NCBI GenBank assembly: GCA_035527515.1
Contig: DATLAJ010000003.1
Coordinates: 1 to 9,017 of the forward strand
DNA from: a bacterium
Lineage (GTDB): Bacteria; B130-G9
Direction of reading: 5' to 3'
Length of the DNA: 9,017 nucleotides
This document shows positions 1-7,700 of the stretch, one piece after another; within the stretch, counting starts at the first letter, position 1; each line of letters begins with the position of its first letter. The notes under the pieces were generated by a model, which saw nothing but the letters and a program-made list of their open reading frames with translations, was not told the DNA's origin and did not search any database. Both the position numbers and the translations under genes were made by a program.

Positions 1-2
1 AT

Positions 3-56
3 GCCATGAGCGGCTGTGAGGAGATTGATGGGGGAAAGAGCGGCGGAGTTAAATGA
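3..56 (+). CDS. 3' end of an upstream gene, product unknown (possibly PTS EIIA)
   Basis: An open frame enters from the left edge and ends at the TGA at 54-56. Its last residues are AMSGCEEIDGGKSGGVK. The stop overlaps the ATG of the EIIB gene (53-55) in an ATGA junction, the same kind of junction seen between HPr and EI further down, so this is probably the preceding gene of the same operon. Seventeen residues are too few to recognise a family. By context, the missing component of the downstream phosphorelay is a mannose-type EIIA, which is often encoded just before EIIB, so EIIA is the leading guess; this is inference from position only. The other two forward frames close at positions 7-9 and 17-19. 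Confidence 0.5.
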   Translation, partial: AMSGCEEIDGGKSGGVK

Positions 57-562
57 GCATCGAGCTTGTTCGACTTGACGATAGACTCATCCACGGACAA
101 GTCGTGGCCGGATGGGTCAAGGTTCTCTCCTGCACCAGAATAGTCGTCGTTGACGACGAGGTGGCCCACGATCCGTTTGAGGAGAGCCTTATGCGGATAG
201 CTGTGCCCGAGGGGATCGATGTTGAGCTTTTGGCGGCTGCTGACTGCGACGGTCTTTATCAGGAGCTGGACAGGTCGCCCAGGAAGACTATTCTGCTATT
301 CTCCGGGGTAGCAGACATACTGGAGCTGTTTTCGCACGGGAAGCTTCCATTGCCCAAGCTGAACATCGGCGGCGTTGCCTTTTCCGAAGGCCGTGAACAG
401 CTTACAGAGTCGCTATTCCTTTCCGAGGAGGAGATCAGGATGTTGGCGAAAATGGCCAACTCCGGCGTATATGTGGAGGTCCGTCCGACACCATTTGACA
501 AAGCCATTGACTTCCACGAGCTCCTGAAGGTCCGGGACGCCAGGCGACTAGCGGAGGGCTGA
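53..562 (+). CDS. PTS mannose/sorbose-family EIIB component
   Basis: This 169-residue cytoplasmic protein accepts a phosphoryl group from EIIA and passes it to the sugar carried by IIC/IID. The N-terminus MSIELVRLDDRLIHGQV is the hallmark of mannose/sorbose-family EIIB; His14 in the D-D-R-L-I-H-G-Q motif is the phosphorylated residue. The next segment (VVVDDEVAHDPFEESLMRIA, about residues 31-50) also matches the family, whose members are usually about 160 residues, so the protein is full length. The start is supported by GGAG at 45-48, four bases before the ATG, and by the ATGA overlap with the upstream gene. The EIIC gene follows immediately. The transported sugar cannot be read from the sequence, so no specific symbol such as manX, levE or sorB is given. 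Confidence 0.93.
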   Translation: MSIELVRLDDRLIHGQVVAGWVKVLSCTRIVVVDDEVAHDPFEESLMRIAVPEGIDVELLAAADCDGLYQELDRSPRKTILLFSGVADILELFSHGKLPLPKLNIGGVAFSEGREQLTESLFLSEEEIRMLAKMANSGVYVEVRPTPFDKAIDFHELLKVRDARRLAEG

Positions 563-565
563 GTG

Positions 566-1366
566 ATGCCGGCACCCTTGTTGAAACTGGCAGTCCTAAT
601 GAGCGCGGCTGGCGCTCTGATCTCCCTCGATGAAAACGTCCTCTTCCGGGGCATGTTTGCTCAACCCATCGCTTGCGGCTCGATCTTGGGCCTGTTGACG
701 GGAGACCTGCGGCACGGTGTGGCCGTGGGAGCGATACTGCAATTGCTCTGGCTGTTCGACGTGCCGGCTGGAGGCTTCATAAGCATCGACTACACATCAT
801 GCACTGCCGTCTCTACCATCCTGATGATCGTCTCCTTGAGAGCTGGCATGCCCGAGAAGACCGCTTATGTCCTGGCGCTTCCGGCTTTCGTCCTCTTGGG
901 GCTCCTTGTCGGCGCACTGTCATCCCACCTGATGAAACGTTTGCGCAAGTTCAACGAGGTATTGGTCGAGAGAGCTATCGTAGGCCTCGAAAAGGGGAAG
1001 CTATCGGCAGTGGCAACCAATAACCTTATGGGATTACCGTTAGCGTTCGGCCAGACCTTCTGTCTGCTTCTGGCTGCGACTGTAGGAGGCGGGATGCTGT
1101 TGGTCCCGGTGCTTCTTAAGATTGCGCCTCGCATTCACGGGACGTGCCCGTGGCTTGCAGTGGCGCTGCTTGCGGCTGGCATTGGGATAGGGCTTCGCGG
1201 CTTGGGAGAACATCATAGCGTATTATTCTCCCTTCTATCGATGGCTGCGGCATTCATAATGATACGATTCAAGATGCTGGCGCCGTCTCTTCTGGCCGCC
1301 CTAGTTATCTTGAGCTGTTTGATCATCTTCCTCCTATGGCAGGGGCTGAGGCCAGATGAAAGATAG
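566..1366 (+). CDS. PTS mannose/sorbose-family EIIC membrane component
   Basis: This 266-residue polytopic inner-membrane protein is the IIC subunit, which with IID forms the sugar channel of mannose-family PTS transporters. It shows multiple hydrophobic segments (about residues 5-20, 33-62, 80-120, 155-185, 196-210, 219-233 and 238-258). The early motif G-S-I-L-G-L-L-T-G-D followed by G-V-A-V-G-A-I-L-Q-L-L-W-L (about residues 38-63) is the characteristic IIC signature. ATG 566 is chosen because the strong ribosome-binding site GGAGGG (553-558, inside the end of the EIIB gene) lies seven bases before it; the adjacent GTG at 563, directly after the EIIB stop, is the alternative and adds one residue. 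The last 11 bases overlap the EIID gene, implying coupled translation. The protein ends with a short charged tail, LRPDER. Substrate is unknown. Confidence 0.9.
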   Translation: MPAPLLKLAVLMSAAGALISLDENVLFRGMFAQPIACGSILGLLTGDLRHGVAVGAILQLLWLFDVPAGGFISIDYTSCTAVSTILMIVSLRAGMPEKTAYVLALPAFVLLGLLVGALSSHLMKRLRKFNEVLVERAIVGLEKGKLSAVATNNLMGLPLAFGQTFCLLLAATVGGGMLLVPVLLKIAPRIHGTCPWLAVALLAAGIGIGLRGLGEHHSVLFSLLSMAAAFIMIRFKMLAPSLLAALVILSCLIIFLLWQGLRPDER

Positions 1367-2135
1367 CGCTGAGCTGCCCAGGATTCCTCGACGCGCTCGC
1401 ATCTCAATCGCTCTGCGGACGTTCCTACTTGAGGCTGGCTGGAACAACAGAGGCAAGCAGAACCTGGGCTTCTGCTTCTCAATCTTGCCAGCACTGAAAA
1501 CGCTCTATTCGGGCAACGCACTGATCGAGGCGGCCAAGAGGCATCTTTCGGTGTTCAATACCAACCCGTGCTTTTCTGGCCTAGTGGCTGGAGCGATCGT
1601 GGAGCAGGAGGCCCATGAGCAAGTGAAAGAGAAACTGAGCGGCCCCAGAATGCCCCGTATGAAATCCACGTTGGGCAGCACGTTCGGCGCTCTTGGTGAT
1701 GACCTAATATGGTTGTCGTTCAAACCCTTTCTGGCAGTCTTGGCGGTTCTTTTGTTCCTACTTGGGCACGAGTGGGCGTTCCTCTGGCTGGTGGTCCCTT
1801 TCTCGCTGGCAAATATCATCCTTCGCTTCAGGGGTGTCGAGCTCGGACTAAGAGGCGCCACAGCTGTCCGCTGCTACTTTGAGAAAACCAATCCAAAACA
1901 CGCATCGGCTGCCCTGAAGCGGGCGACATGTGTACTACTCGGTGCGCTCGCCGGCGTCTTGCTCTCATGGGATTACAGCTCGTTTGCGGAATGCAGCATC
2001 CATTGGTTCGGTTTCATATCTGTTTTGCCAATTATCGTTGTTTGTTTTATTCTTCGGTCTAGGAATGTCTCATCAGGAAAAGTCGGGGCTGTCATCTGCG
2101 CCCTGGTTCTCGTTGGGATTCTGCTAACTCTATGA
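1356..2135 (+). CDS. PTS mannose/sorbose-family EIID membrane component
   Basis: IID is the partner of IIC in mannose-family PTS permeases. Family landmarks appear in order: an N-terminal R-T-F-L-L-E-A-G-W-N-N (residues 21-31, matching the usual R-x-F-x-x-Q-x-x-W-N block), Q-N-L-G-F-C-F-S-I-L-P (35-45), R-H-L-S-V-F-N-T-N-P (62-71), the amphipathic V-E-Q-E-A-H segment (82-87), and S-T-L-G-S-T-F-G-A-L-G-D-D-L-I-W (104-119), equivalent to the G-P-L-A-G-I-G-D loop. Hydrophobic segments follow at about 124-157, 191-205, 217-233 and 241-259. At 259 residues it is close to the usual length of about 270-280. The ATG lies inside the end of the EIIC gene (11-base overlap), with GAGG at 1348-1351 as a modest ribosome-binding site. 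Several glycines and acids of the family loop are replaced, so transport competence is not certain. Confidence 0.88.
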   Translation: MKDSAELPRIPRRARISIALRTFLLEAGWNNRGKQNLGFCFSILPALKTLYSGNALIEAAKRHLSVFNTNPCFSGLVAGAIVEQEAHEQVKEKLSGPRMPRMKSTLGSTFGALGDDLIWLSFKPFLAVLAVLLFLLGHEWAFLWLVVPFSLANIILRFRGVELGLRGATAVRCYFEKTNPKHASAALKRATCVLLGALAGVLLSWDYSSFAECSIHWFGFISVLPIIVVCFILRSRNVSSGKVGAVICALVLVGILLTL

Positions 2136-2160
2136 TCTACACCACCAGTGAGCTCTTTTA

Positions 2161-2442
2161 ATGCGTGAGGAACAGGTAACGATCAAAGACGAGTTTGGGA
2201 TGCACTTAAGATCGATTATGTCCCTTGTGGAAATGGCCAAGTCATTCAAATCAGACATAGGGGTGCAGTTCAGGGACGATATCGCTGATGGAAAGAGCCC
2301 CTGGGCACTCCTCGCGTTGGGCATTATCGCTGGTAGCAGGATAACGCTGCGTGCAGAGGGCGCCGATGAGAACGAGGCCATGGCGAAACTGCTCCAACTG
2401 GCCGAGAACAATTTCATGCGGCCAAATGAGGCGGACAGATGA
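2161..2442 (+). CDS. ptsH: Phosphocarrier protein HPr with both His15 and Ser46
   Basis: HPr is the small cytoplasmic phosphocarrier between Enzyme I and EIIA. The 93-residue product has the family pattern: the active-site segment F-G-M-H-L-R puts the phosphorylated histidine exactly at position 15 and the supporting Arg at 17. The segment D-G-K-S-P-W-A-L-L-A-L-G (43-54) puts Lys45-Ser46 where Gram-positive-type HPr is phosphorylated by HPr kinase, followed by G-S-R-I-T-L-R-A-E-G-A-D-E-N-E-A. Position 18, usually Pro, is Ser here, and Leu replaces Ala16. The start is fixed by this numbering; the ribosome-binding site is weak (GTGAG at 2148-2152). The gene begins 25 bases after the EIID stop and its TGA overlaps the EI start (ATGA). 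Ser46 suggests control by an HPr kinase encoded elsewhere; no kinase is in the window. Confidence 0.93.
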   Translation: MREEQVTIKDEFGMHLRSIMSLVEMAKSFKSDIGVQFRDDIADGKSPWALLALGIIAGSRITLRAEGADENEAMAKLLQLAENNFMRPNEADR

Positions 2443-4202
2443 GGCGGATTTTCTCTGGGATTAAGGCCTCGCCAGGGATAGCGATCGGCCGCGCGTTCAT
2501 ACTTGACAGGACTCTCCAGCCGGTTGAGAGAAAAACCATTCCGGATAAGCAAGTCTCCAAACAAATGAAGGCATTTCTCTCAGCCATCAAGAAATCCATG
2601 AAGGAGATCGAGACTATACGGGCGAGTCTGGGACCCGACAAGGCCAAAGAGCTATCCACAGTCTTGGACACCCACATCATGCTTCTAAAGGACGATGCCC
2701 TCCAAAGCGACGTCATCAAGATCATTGAGGAACAGAAGGTTAACGCCTCGTGGGCGGTCACGGAGCATGTGGGTCGGTTCAACGAAATGCTGGCGAGCTT
2801 AAGTGGCGAGTATCTTTCTAGCCGTGTGGCGGACCTGAACGATATCAAGAACCGCATACTCCGAAATCTCGGCCCGGGCGGTGGAATATGCCGTCTGGAC
2901 GAGGCCCCGGAAGGCTCAATTATAGTGGCACAGGATATCAACCCGTCGGAGGCCGTGCAGATAGATACTGAACGGATAGTGGGATTCGTAACAGAGCTCG
3001 GCAGCAAGACATCGCACTCGGCCATAATCGCAAAGGCGCACGAAATACCGGCCGTTGTCGGCGTCACAGGCGTGCTCCAGAGCGTCAAACAGGGAACCAG
3101 AATGATTGTCGATGGGATTGATGGCAAGGTCATCCTTTCGCCAACCTGGAAACAGGTAGCCGAATATGAAAATAAGCAGCGGTCCTACAAGTACTACGTT
3201 ACGGAGCTGCTCTCTGCGGCTGATTTGCCGGCCGAGAGCAGGGACGGCTTCAGGCTCGCGATCGAGGCCAACATCGAATCGCCGGCGGACGTAAAGACCG
3301 CTCTTAGGCACGGCGCGGCCGGCATCGGCCTTTATAGAACCGAGTATCTCTTCATAAGCGAAGGACGCATCCCCACCCAGGAGGAGCATCTCTCTAGCTA
3401 CAAGCAGGTCGCGGAGGAGATCGCTCCGCATTCGGCAACAATCAGGACAATCGACATCGGCGGCGAGAAGCTTGTTGATGCGGTCGAGATGCCTCCGCAG
3501 CGTAATCCGGCCCTCGGCCTCCGCGCGATACGGCTCTGTTTCGCCCGGCGGGATATTTTCAAAAACCAGATCAAGGGAATACTCAGAGCAGGCGTTCATG
3601 GAAACCTCAAGATCATGTTCCCCATGATAAGTGGTATCGAGGAGCTCAAGAAAGGCAAAGCGATGATTGAGGAGTGCAAGAAAGAGCTGAGGAAAGCACA
3701 CACAGCCTTCAACGCCGATATGGAAGTTGGTATTATGATCGAGATACCGTCAGCCGCGTTAACCGCCGATATCCTCGCACCGGAATGCGATTTTTTCAGC
3801 ATAGGGACAAATGATCTCATTCAATATTCTCTTGCCATAGACAGAGCTAACGAAGAGGTCGCATACCTCTATAACCCCCTGCATCCGGCAGTCCTCAGAA
3901 CCATCAAGATGGTTGTGGATGCCGCCCACCGCCACAAGGTCCGTGTGGGTGTCTGTGGGGAGATGGCGGGCGAGCCGCTCTACACACTCATGCTTATGGG
4001 CCTCGGCGTCGATGAACTGAGCATGAACCCTGTCGCTATCCCAGCCGTAAAAAAGGTCATCAGGAGCTCGCTACTATGCGAATCCCTCGAAATAGCCCGT
4101 AAAGCGCTCCGCTTCCAGACGGCGCATGAGGTCGAAGCTTACATCTACAACGTGATGTCCAGGCACTATCCGCAGGAGATCGCCGCCTCACTCTTCTTCT
4201 GA
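2439..4202 (+). CDS. ptsI: PTS Enzyme I (phosphoenolpyruvate-protein phosphotransferase)
   Basis: Enzyme I takes phosphate from phosphoenolpyruvate and transfers it to His15 of HPr, starting the PTS relay in the cytoplasm. The 587 residues cover the whole family length (about 570-580). The N-terminal domain begins with G-I-K-A-S-P-G-I-A-I-G (7-17). The swivelling phospho-His domain carries G-S-K-T-S-H-S-A (188-195) with His193 as phosphorylation site. The C-terminal PEP-binding barrel has L-Y-R-T-E-Y-L-F (298-305, Arg300), R-T-I-D-I-G-G-E-K (336-344, Arg336), M-I-E-I-P-S-A (433-439, Glu435), G-T-N-D-L (456-460, Asn458/Asp459) and V-C-G-E-M-A-G (505-511, Cys506, the proton donor). All key residues are present, so the enzyme should be active. 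There is no extra N-terminal GAF domain, so it is PtsI-like rather than nitrogen-type PtsP. GAGG at 2428-2431 lies seven bases before the ATG, and the ATGA overlap couples it to HPr. Confidence 0.96.
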   Translation: MRRIFSGIKASPGIAIGRAFILDRTLQPVERKTIPDKQVSKQMKAFLSAIKKSMKEIETIRASLGPDKAKELSTVLDTHIMLLKDDALQSDVIKIIEEQKVNASWAVTEHVGRFNEMLASLSGEYLSSRVADLNDIKNRILRNLGPGGGICRLDEAPEGSIIVAQDINPSEAVQIDTERIVGFVTELGSKTSHSAIIAKAHEIPAVVGVTGVLQSVKQGTRMIVDGIDGKVILSPTWKQVAEYENKQRSYKYYVTELLSAADLPAESRDGFRLAIEANIESPADVKTALRHGAAGIGLYRTEYLFISEGRIPTQEEHLSSYKQVAEEIAPHSATIRTIDIGGEKLVDAVEMPPQRNPALGLRAIRLCFARRDIFKNQIKGILRAGVHGNLKIMFPMISGIEELKKGKAMIEECKKELRKAHTAFNADMEVGIMIEIPSAALTADILAPECDFFSIGTNDLIQYSLAIDRANEEVAYLYNPLHPAVLRTIKMVVDAAHRHKVRVGVCGEMAGEPLYTLMLMGLGVDELSMNPVAIPAVKKVIRSSLLCESLEIARKALRFQTAHEVEAYIYNVMSRHYPQEIAASLFF

Positions 4203-4220
4203 GTGCCCACGGCACTCGGA
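4198..4220 (+). terminator. Hairpin overlapping the ptsI stop codon, probable operon terminator
   Basis: GAGTGCC (4201-4207) and GGCACTC (4211-4217) pair perfectly around a three-base CAC loop. Three more pairs at the base (T4198-A4220, C4199-G4219, T4200-G4218 wobble) extend the stem to ten. The stem includes the TGA stop. What follows (TACATCTTTCC) is only mildly T-rich, so this may be a weak intrinsic terminator or a 3'-end stabilising hairpin. Its position at the end of the operon supports a termination role. Confidence 0.55.
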
Positions 4221-4277
4221 TACATCTTTCCGCCAACGAATGCAGCTGGTCGGCTCGCACGTAAACAGGCTTTCTAG

Positions 4278-4457
4278 GCAGGAATCGATATTGGAGGCAT
4301 CTTGAAGGAGTTATCGGCAATAGGAGAGGTCGCCGTCATCTATCTGAGACCGAGTAAGGTCAATCCCCGAGAGCACATCGCAGTTATCCGAATGTCAGAT
4401 AAGCAACGCAAACTCGCACAAATCCTGAACCTCGCGCCGAACCTCATCGCAGGGTAA
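4278..4457 (+). pseudogene. Possible transposase C-terminal remnant
   Basis: After a TAG at 4275-4277 this frame stays open to the TAA at 4455-4457. It contains no ATG before its second half, but a TTG at 4302 is possible. The peptide reads AGIDIGGILKELSAIGEV, then AVIYLRPSKVNPREHIAVIR, then MSDKQRKLAQILNLAPNLIAG. The pattern (L-x-x-L-S-x-I-x-x-V, a beta-strand pair, then M-S-D-x-Q-x-K-L-x-x-x-L-N-L) resembles what I recall of the C-terminal end of IS4/IS1634-type DDE transposases. No catalytic core, terminal inverted repeats or rest of the gene can be seen nearby, so if the resemblance is real this is a fragment. It could equally be chance open frame or a short unrelated gene. Confidence 0.28.
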
Positions 4458-4680
4458 TACACGCAACATCATCCCCATCCTGCTCTGCAACTCCGATCTC
4501 AACCATATCACTTCAGTAACTAGAAAATTGAGGCCATGAATTCTCTTGAACTGGTCGGGAATGTTTGTTAGTTTCGCCGATTGACCGCCTGGCTAGAATG
4601 TTAGGCCTTAGTGCTCAGTGATGGGCTTAGGGGATGAACGTTGGCAGTTTCCTCATATGGCTCGCGGTATTCTGCAGGCT
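4458..4680. other. Intergenic stretch with no recognisable gene
   Basis: Stops interrupt the forward frames here and no reading frame has a family-like sequence; the longest ATG-started forward piece I noted (4534 onward, M-N-S-L-E-L-V-G-N-V-C) is 11 codons. A TTGACC at 4581-4586 and a TAGAAT at 4594-4599 look promoter-like individually but are only seven bases apart. The promoter of the protease gene is presumably in or just after this stretch, but I cannot locate it. Confidence 0.5.
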
Positions 4681-4709
4681 CTGCCGTCCCTTTGATGGTT
4701 GGACGGCAG
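4681..4709. repeat. Perfect 9-bp inverted repeat in the protease leader
   Basis: CTGCCGTCC (4681-4689) and GGACGGCAG (4701-4709) are exact reverse complements separated by an 11-base loop (CTTTGATGGTT). The stem is G+C-rich and should form a stable hairpin in the transcript, about 87 bases before the chosen GTG start of the protease. No T-run follows on either strand, so it is not a classical terminator. It could be a 5'-leader structure, an operator or an mRNA-stability element. Confidence 0.5.
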
Positions 4710-4782
4710 CCCAATACAAGGGGCAGCCACCGTCTTTCCCCGAATTGACTAGGCGACTTGGCGCCTTCGTGTGCCACACTTT

Positions 4783-4788
4783 GGAGGG
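4783..4788 (+). promoter_or_regulatory. Ribosome-binding site deciding the GTG start of the protease
   Basis: GGAGGG lies seven bases upstream of the in-frame GTG at 4796. It is the best Shine-Dalgarno match near the 5' end of the frame. The first ATG of the frame (4634) has AGGGG directly abutting it with no spacing. The GTG also places a textbook signal peptide at the extreme N-terminus, whereas the ATG would put 54 residues in front of it. Confidence 0.7.
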
Positions 4789-4795
4789 CAGATTC

Positions 4796-7700
4796 GTGGA
4801 ACGGGGTTTTCTCAGTCCTTTGTTTGTTTCAGTCTGTTTCATTCTGTTGTTATCGGCTGGGGCAGTGGCTTTGCCGTTAGGACTTGGCTCGTATAGCTTT
4901 GATCCAGCGGTCTCAGGCACACCCGACTTGCCGCCAGCGCTGCGGGTTTCCGAATGTGCTCCCGGTGTTGACGGGTATTATATTGTCCAGTTTAGCAGGC
5001 CCATTCACAGGCAGTTTAGGCATTCTTTGGTTGGGACGGGTGCGGAACTAATGGGCTACGTCCCAACTTTTGCGTTCGTCTGTAGAATGTCCAGAGAGAC
5101 GGCTGTCTCCGTCAAGAGACTCAATGGAGTTATCTACGTCGGGATATTCCAGCCGGCCTTCAAGCTGCCGCCATACTTCCAGCCGCACCGCATCGACGAG
5201 TTTCTCTCCGAGCCGGAGCGAGGCGCCATCATCGAGCTCGTTGTACAGGCCTTCCGAGGCACCGATGTTGGGGAGATCGAGAGGGAGGTTGAGGCGATCG
5301 ATGAGCGGGTTTCCATTGTTGGGAGTTGCTGCGTTCAGCGTCGTCCTCGGCTGAGGGTCTTGGTTCCGGAGGAGGTCTTCACGAGCGTGGTCTATTCGAT
5401 GGCGCGTATTCTTGACGTAGAGTGGATTGAGCACTACCTGCCGCCGGTTTTGCTTAACGAGAAGGCGCGATGGGTTGTTCAGTCCTACGAGAACGATTAC
5501 ACGCCCATCTGGGACCACGGGATAACGGGTGCAGGCCAGATCGTGGGGATCGGCGACACCGGCGTCGATGCTGACATGTGCTTTTTTTACGATGAGGAGG
5601 AGGGTCTTCCTGACGACACAGTCAACCCCGATCAAAGGAAGATCATCGTGTACTACGACATCGCGGGGAACGGTGACTGGGACGGCTACGGCCACGGGAC
5701 CCACACTTCGTGCTCGATAGCGGGCGATAACTCTGCGCACGAGCATGAGTATGACACGAACGATGGTATTGCTTATGACGCCAAGTTGGTGTTTCAGGAC
5801 ATTGGCCGAGGCGGGTCGCTGACCCTGCCGGACGATCTTTATGGCGATTACTTCCTCCAGGCCTACGCCGCCGGGGCAACGCTTCATTCGAACAGCTGGG
5901 GCTATACCTATGATACCTCCTACAATTCCTCCAGCCAGGATTGTGATGCGTTTATGTGGGACTATAAGGATTTCTTGATTCTCTTCTCGGCCGGTAACGG
6001 CCACTCTTATGGAATACGCGTAACAAGTCCTGCAACCGCCAAAAGCATCATCACTTCAGGCGCCAGTGAGAACGCTTGGTCTGGCTATAACCCTGAGAAT
6101 ATGGCCAATTTCAGCAGTCACGGCCCGGCGGACGATGGCCGTCTGAAGCCCACCGTTACGGCGCCTGGCCACCAGGTCGATTCTGCCGACTGCGATTTCG
6201 ACATCGAGTCGTATAACTGCGGGACCGCAAAGCACTCAGGAACAAGCATGTCCTGCCCTGTCCACGCAGGATGCGGTGCGCTCGTCAGACAGTATTTCAC
6301 AGAAGGCTACTACCCGTCGGGCGAGGCGATTGAGGGAGACGCGTTGGAGCCGAGTAACGCTCTTCTAAAGGCCGTTTTGGTTAACAGCGGCAAGAACATG
6401 ACCGGGTCCTACACGGACGGCGACATCCCATCAAACGGTCAGGGCTGGGGCCGCGTGTTGCTCGCTGATACTCTGCATTTTTCGGACGATGACATCCATC
6501 TGATCGTGGTGGATGAGACGACCGGACTCTCAACATCAGACGAGGCGCCGTTCGAGTATGAGGTTGACGGTTCGAGCAAGCTGGAGGTAACGCTCGTCTG
6601 GACCGACTATCCGGGTGAGCTCTATTCTAACCCGAGCCTCGTGAACGACCTTGACCTCGTCGTGTCCGGCCCGTCCGGGACATTCAAGGGGAACAATTAC
6701 TCAGACGGTCAGTCGGAGGAGGGCGCCACCGCAGACCACTTGAACCCAACAGAGGCGGTGCAGCTGAACAGCCCGGAGCCTGGCACATACACGGTTACAG
6801 TTACTGGCTACAACGTACCGGAGGGGCCTCAGCCATTCGCGCTAGTCATAGTCGGCGCAAGCGAGTTCGTTGGCGGCCCGTGGCCAATGTTCATGCACGA
6901 CAGGACGCACAGCTGCATCGGCGAAGGTGATCTGCCAGGCTCGGTCGGCATCGAATGGTCTTATGAGACTGGTGATTCGGTCAAATCATCGCCAATAATT
7001 GATGCGAAGGGCAACGTTTACTTTGGCAGTGACGATGGCAAGCTGTATATAATCGACGAACACGGGTCCCTGAACGCTACGTATGACGCGGGATCGCCCA
7101 TATCATCGACCCCATCTATCTACACCGCAGGCGACATATTCTTCGGCGCTGAAGACGGAAAGATATACTGCCTGACGTCGGATGGCTCATTCAAATGGAC
7201 TTACGACACCGGCTCGGCGATCTCGTCTTCCCCAGTCATTGGTCCCCACGGCTCGCTTTATATAGGCACGGCAGATGGCAACCTCTTCTCAACATCGGTT
7301 ACCGGGAACCTCAGATGGAGCTATGAGACGGAGGGCAGTGTCGTGAGCTCACCGGCGGTCGGCGCTGATTGCCTCATCAGGTTCGGCTCAAATGACGGCT
7401 TGTTTCGAGTAGTCGATTCATCAGGCGATCTGGTAGGCAGCTACCAGACCTCCGGCGAGGTCAAGAGCTCGGCTGCTATAACAGAAGAGGGCGTCTCCTA
7501 TTTCGGCTCGGACGACGGCTGCCTGTATGCTGTTGAATCTGATGGCTCGCTTCGCTGGTCCGTCGAGTTGGGCTCCGCAGTGGGTGAGTGTTCTCCCGCG
7601 ATGGATGCTGGCGGCAACGTCTATATAGGCGCGAGCGGCGGGAACTTCTTTAAGTTCAATTCATACGGGACCCTCCGCTGGAGTTATGATGCGCAGAGCG

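Noticed and set aside
2916-3701. Reverse-strand open frame of 261 codons opposite ptsI
   Set aside because: The forward frame carries all Enzyme I catalytic motifs here, and the reverse product matches nothing I recognise.
4060-4320. Reverse-strand frame spanning the end of ptsI and the intergenic region
   Set aside because: It mostly overlaps the ptsI C-terminus, is Arg-rich and Pro-rich, and has no family resemblance or ribosome-binding site that I can see.
4581-4599. TTGACC and TAGAAT as a sigma-70 promoter for the protease
   Set aside because: The spacing is seven bases instead of about 17, and no alternative -35 fits the TAGAAT.
4641-4673. TTGGCA (4641-4646) with TATTCT (4668-4673) as a promoter
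   Set aside because: The two elements match reasonably, but the 21-base spacing is too long for confidence.
4634-4795. Additional N-terminal 54 residues of the protease from ATG 4634
   Set aside because: There is no spaced ribosome-binding site, the segment would bury the signal peptide, and it contains a strong inverted repeat more typical of a leader.
5048-6004. Long reverse-strand open frame (318 codons) opposite the protease
   Set aside because: It lies entirely opposite the propeptide and catalytic domain, whose motifs prove the forward frame. Its product is low-complexity Val/Arg/Ile-rich with no recognisable family, typical of an antisense shadow.
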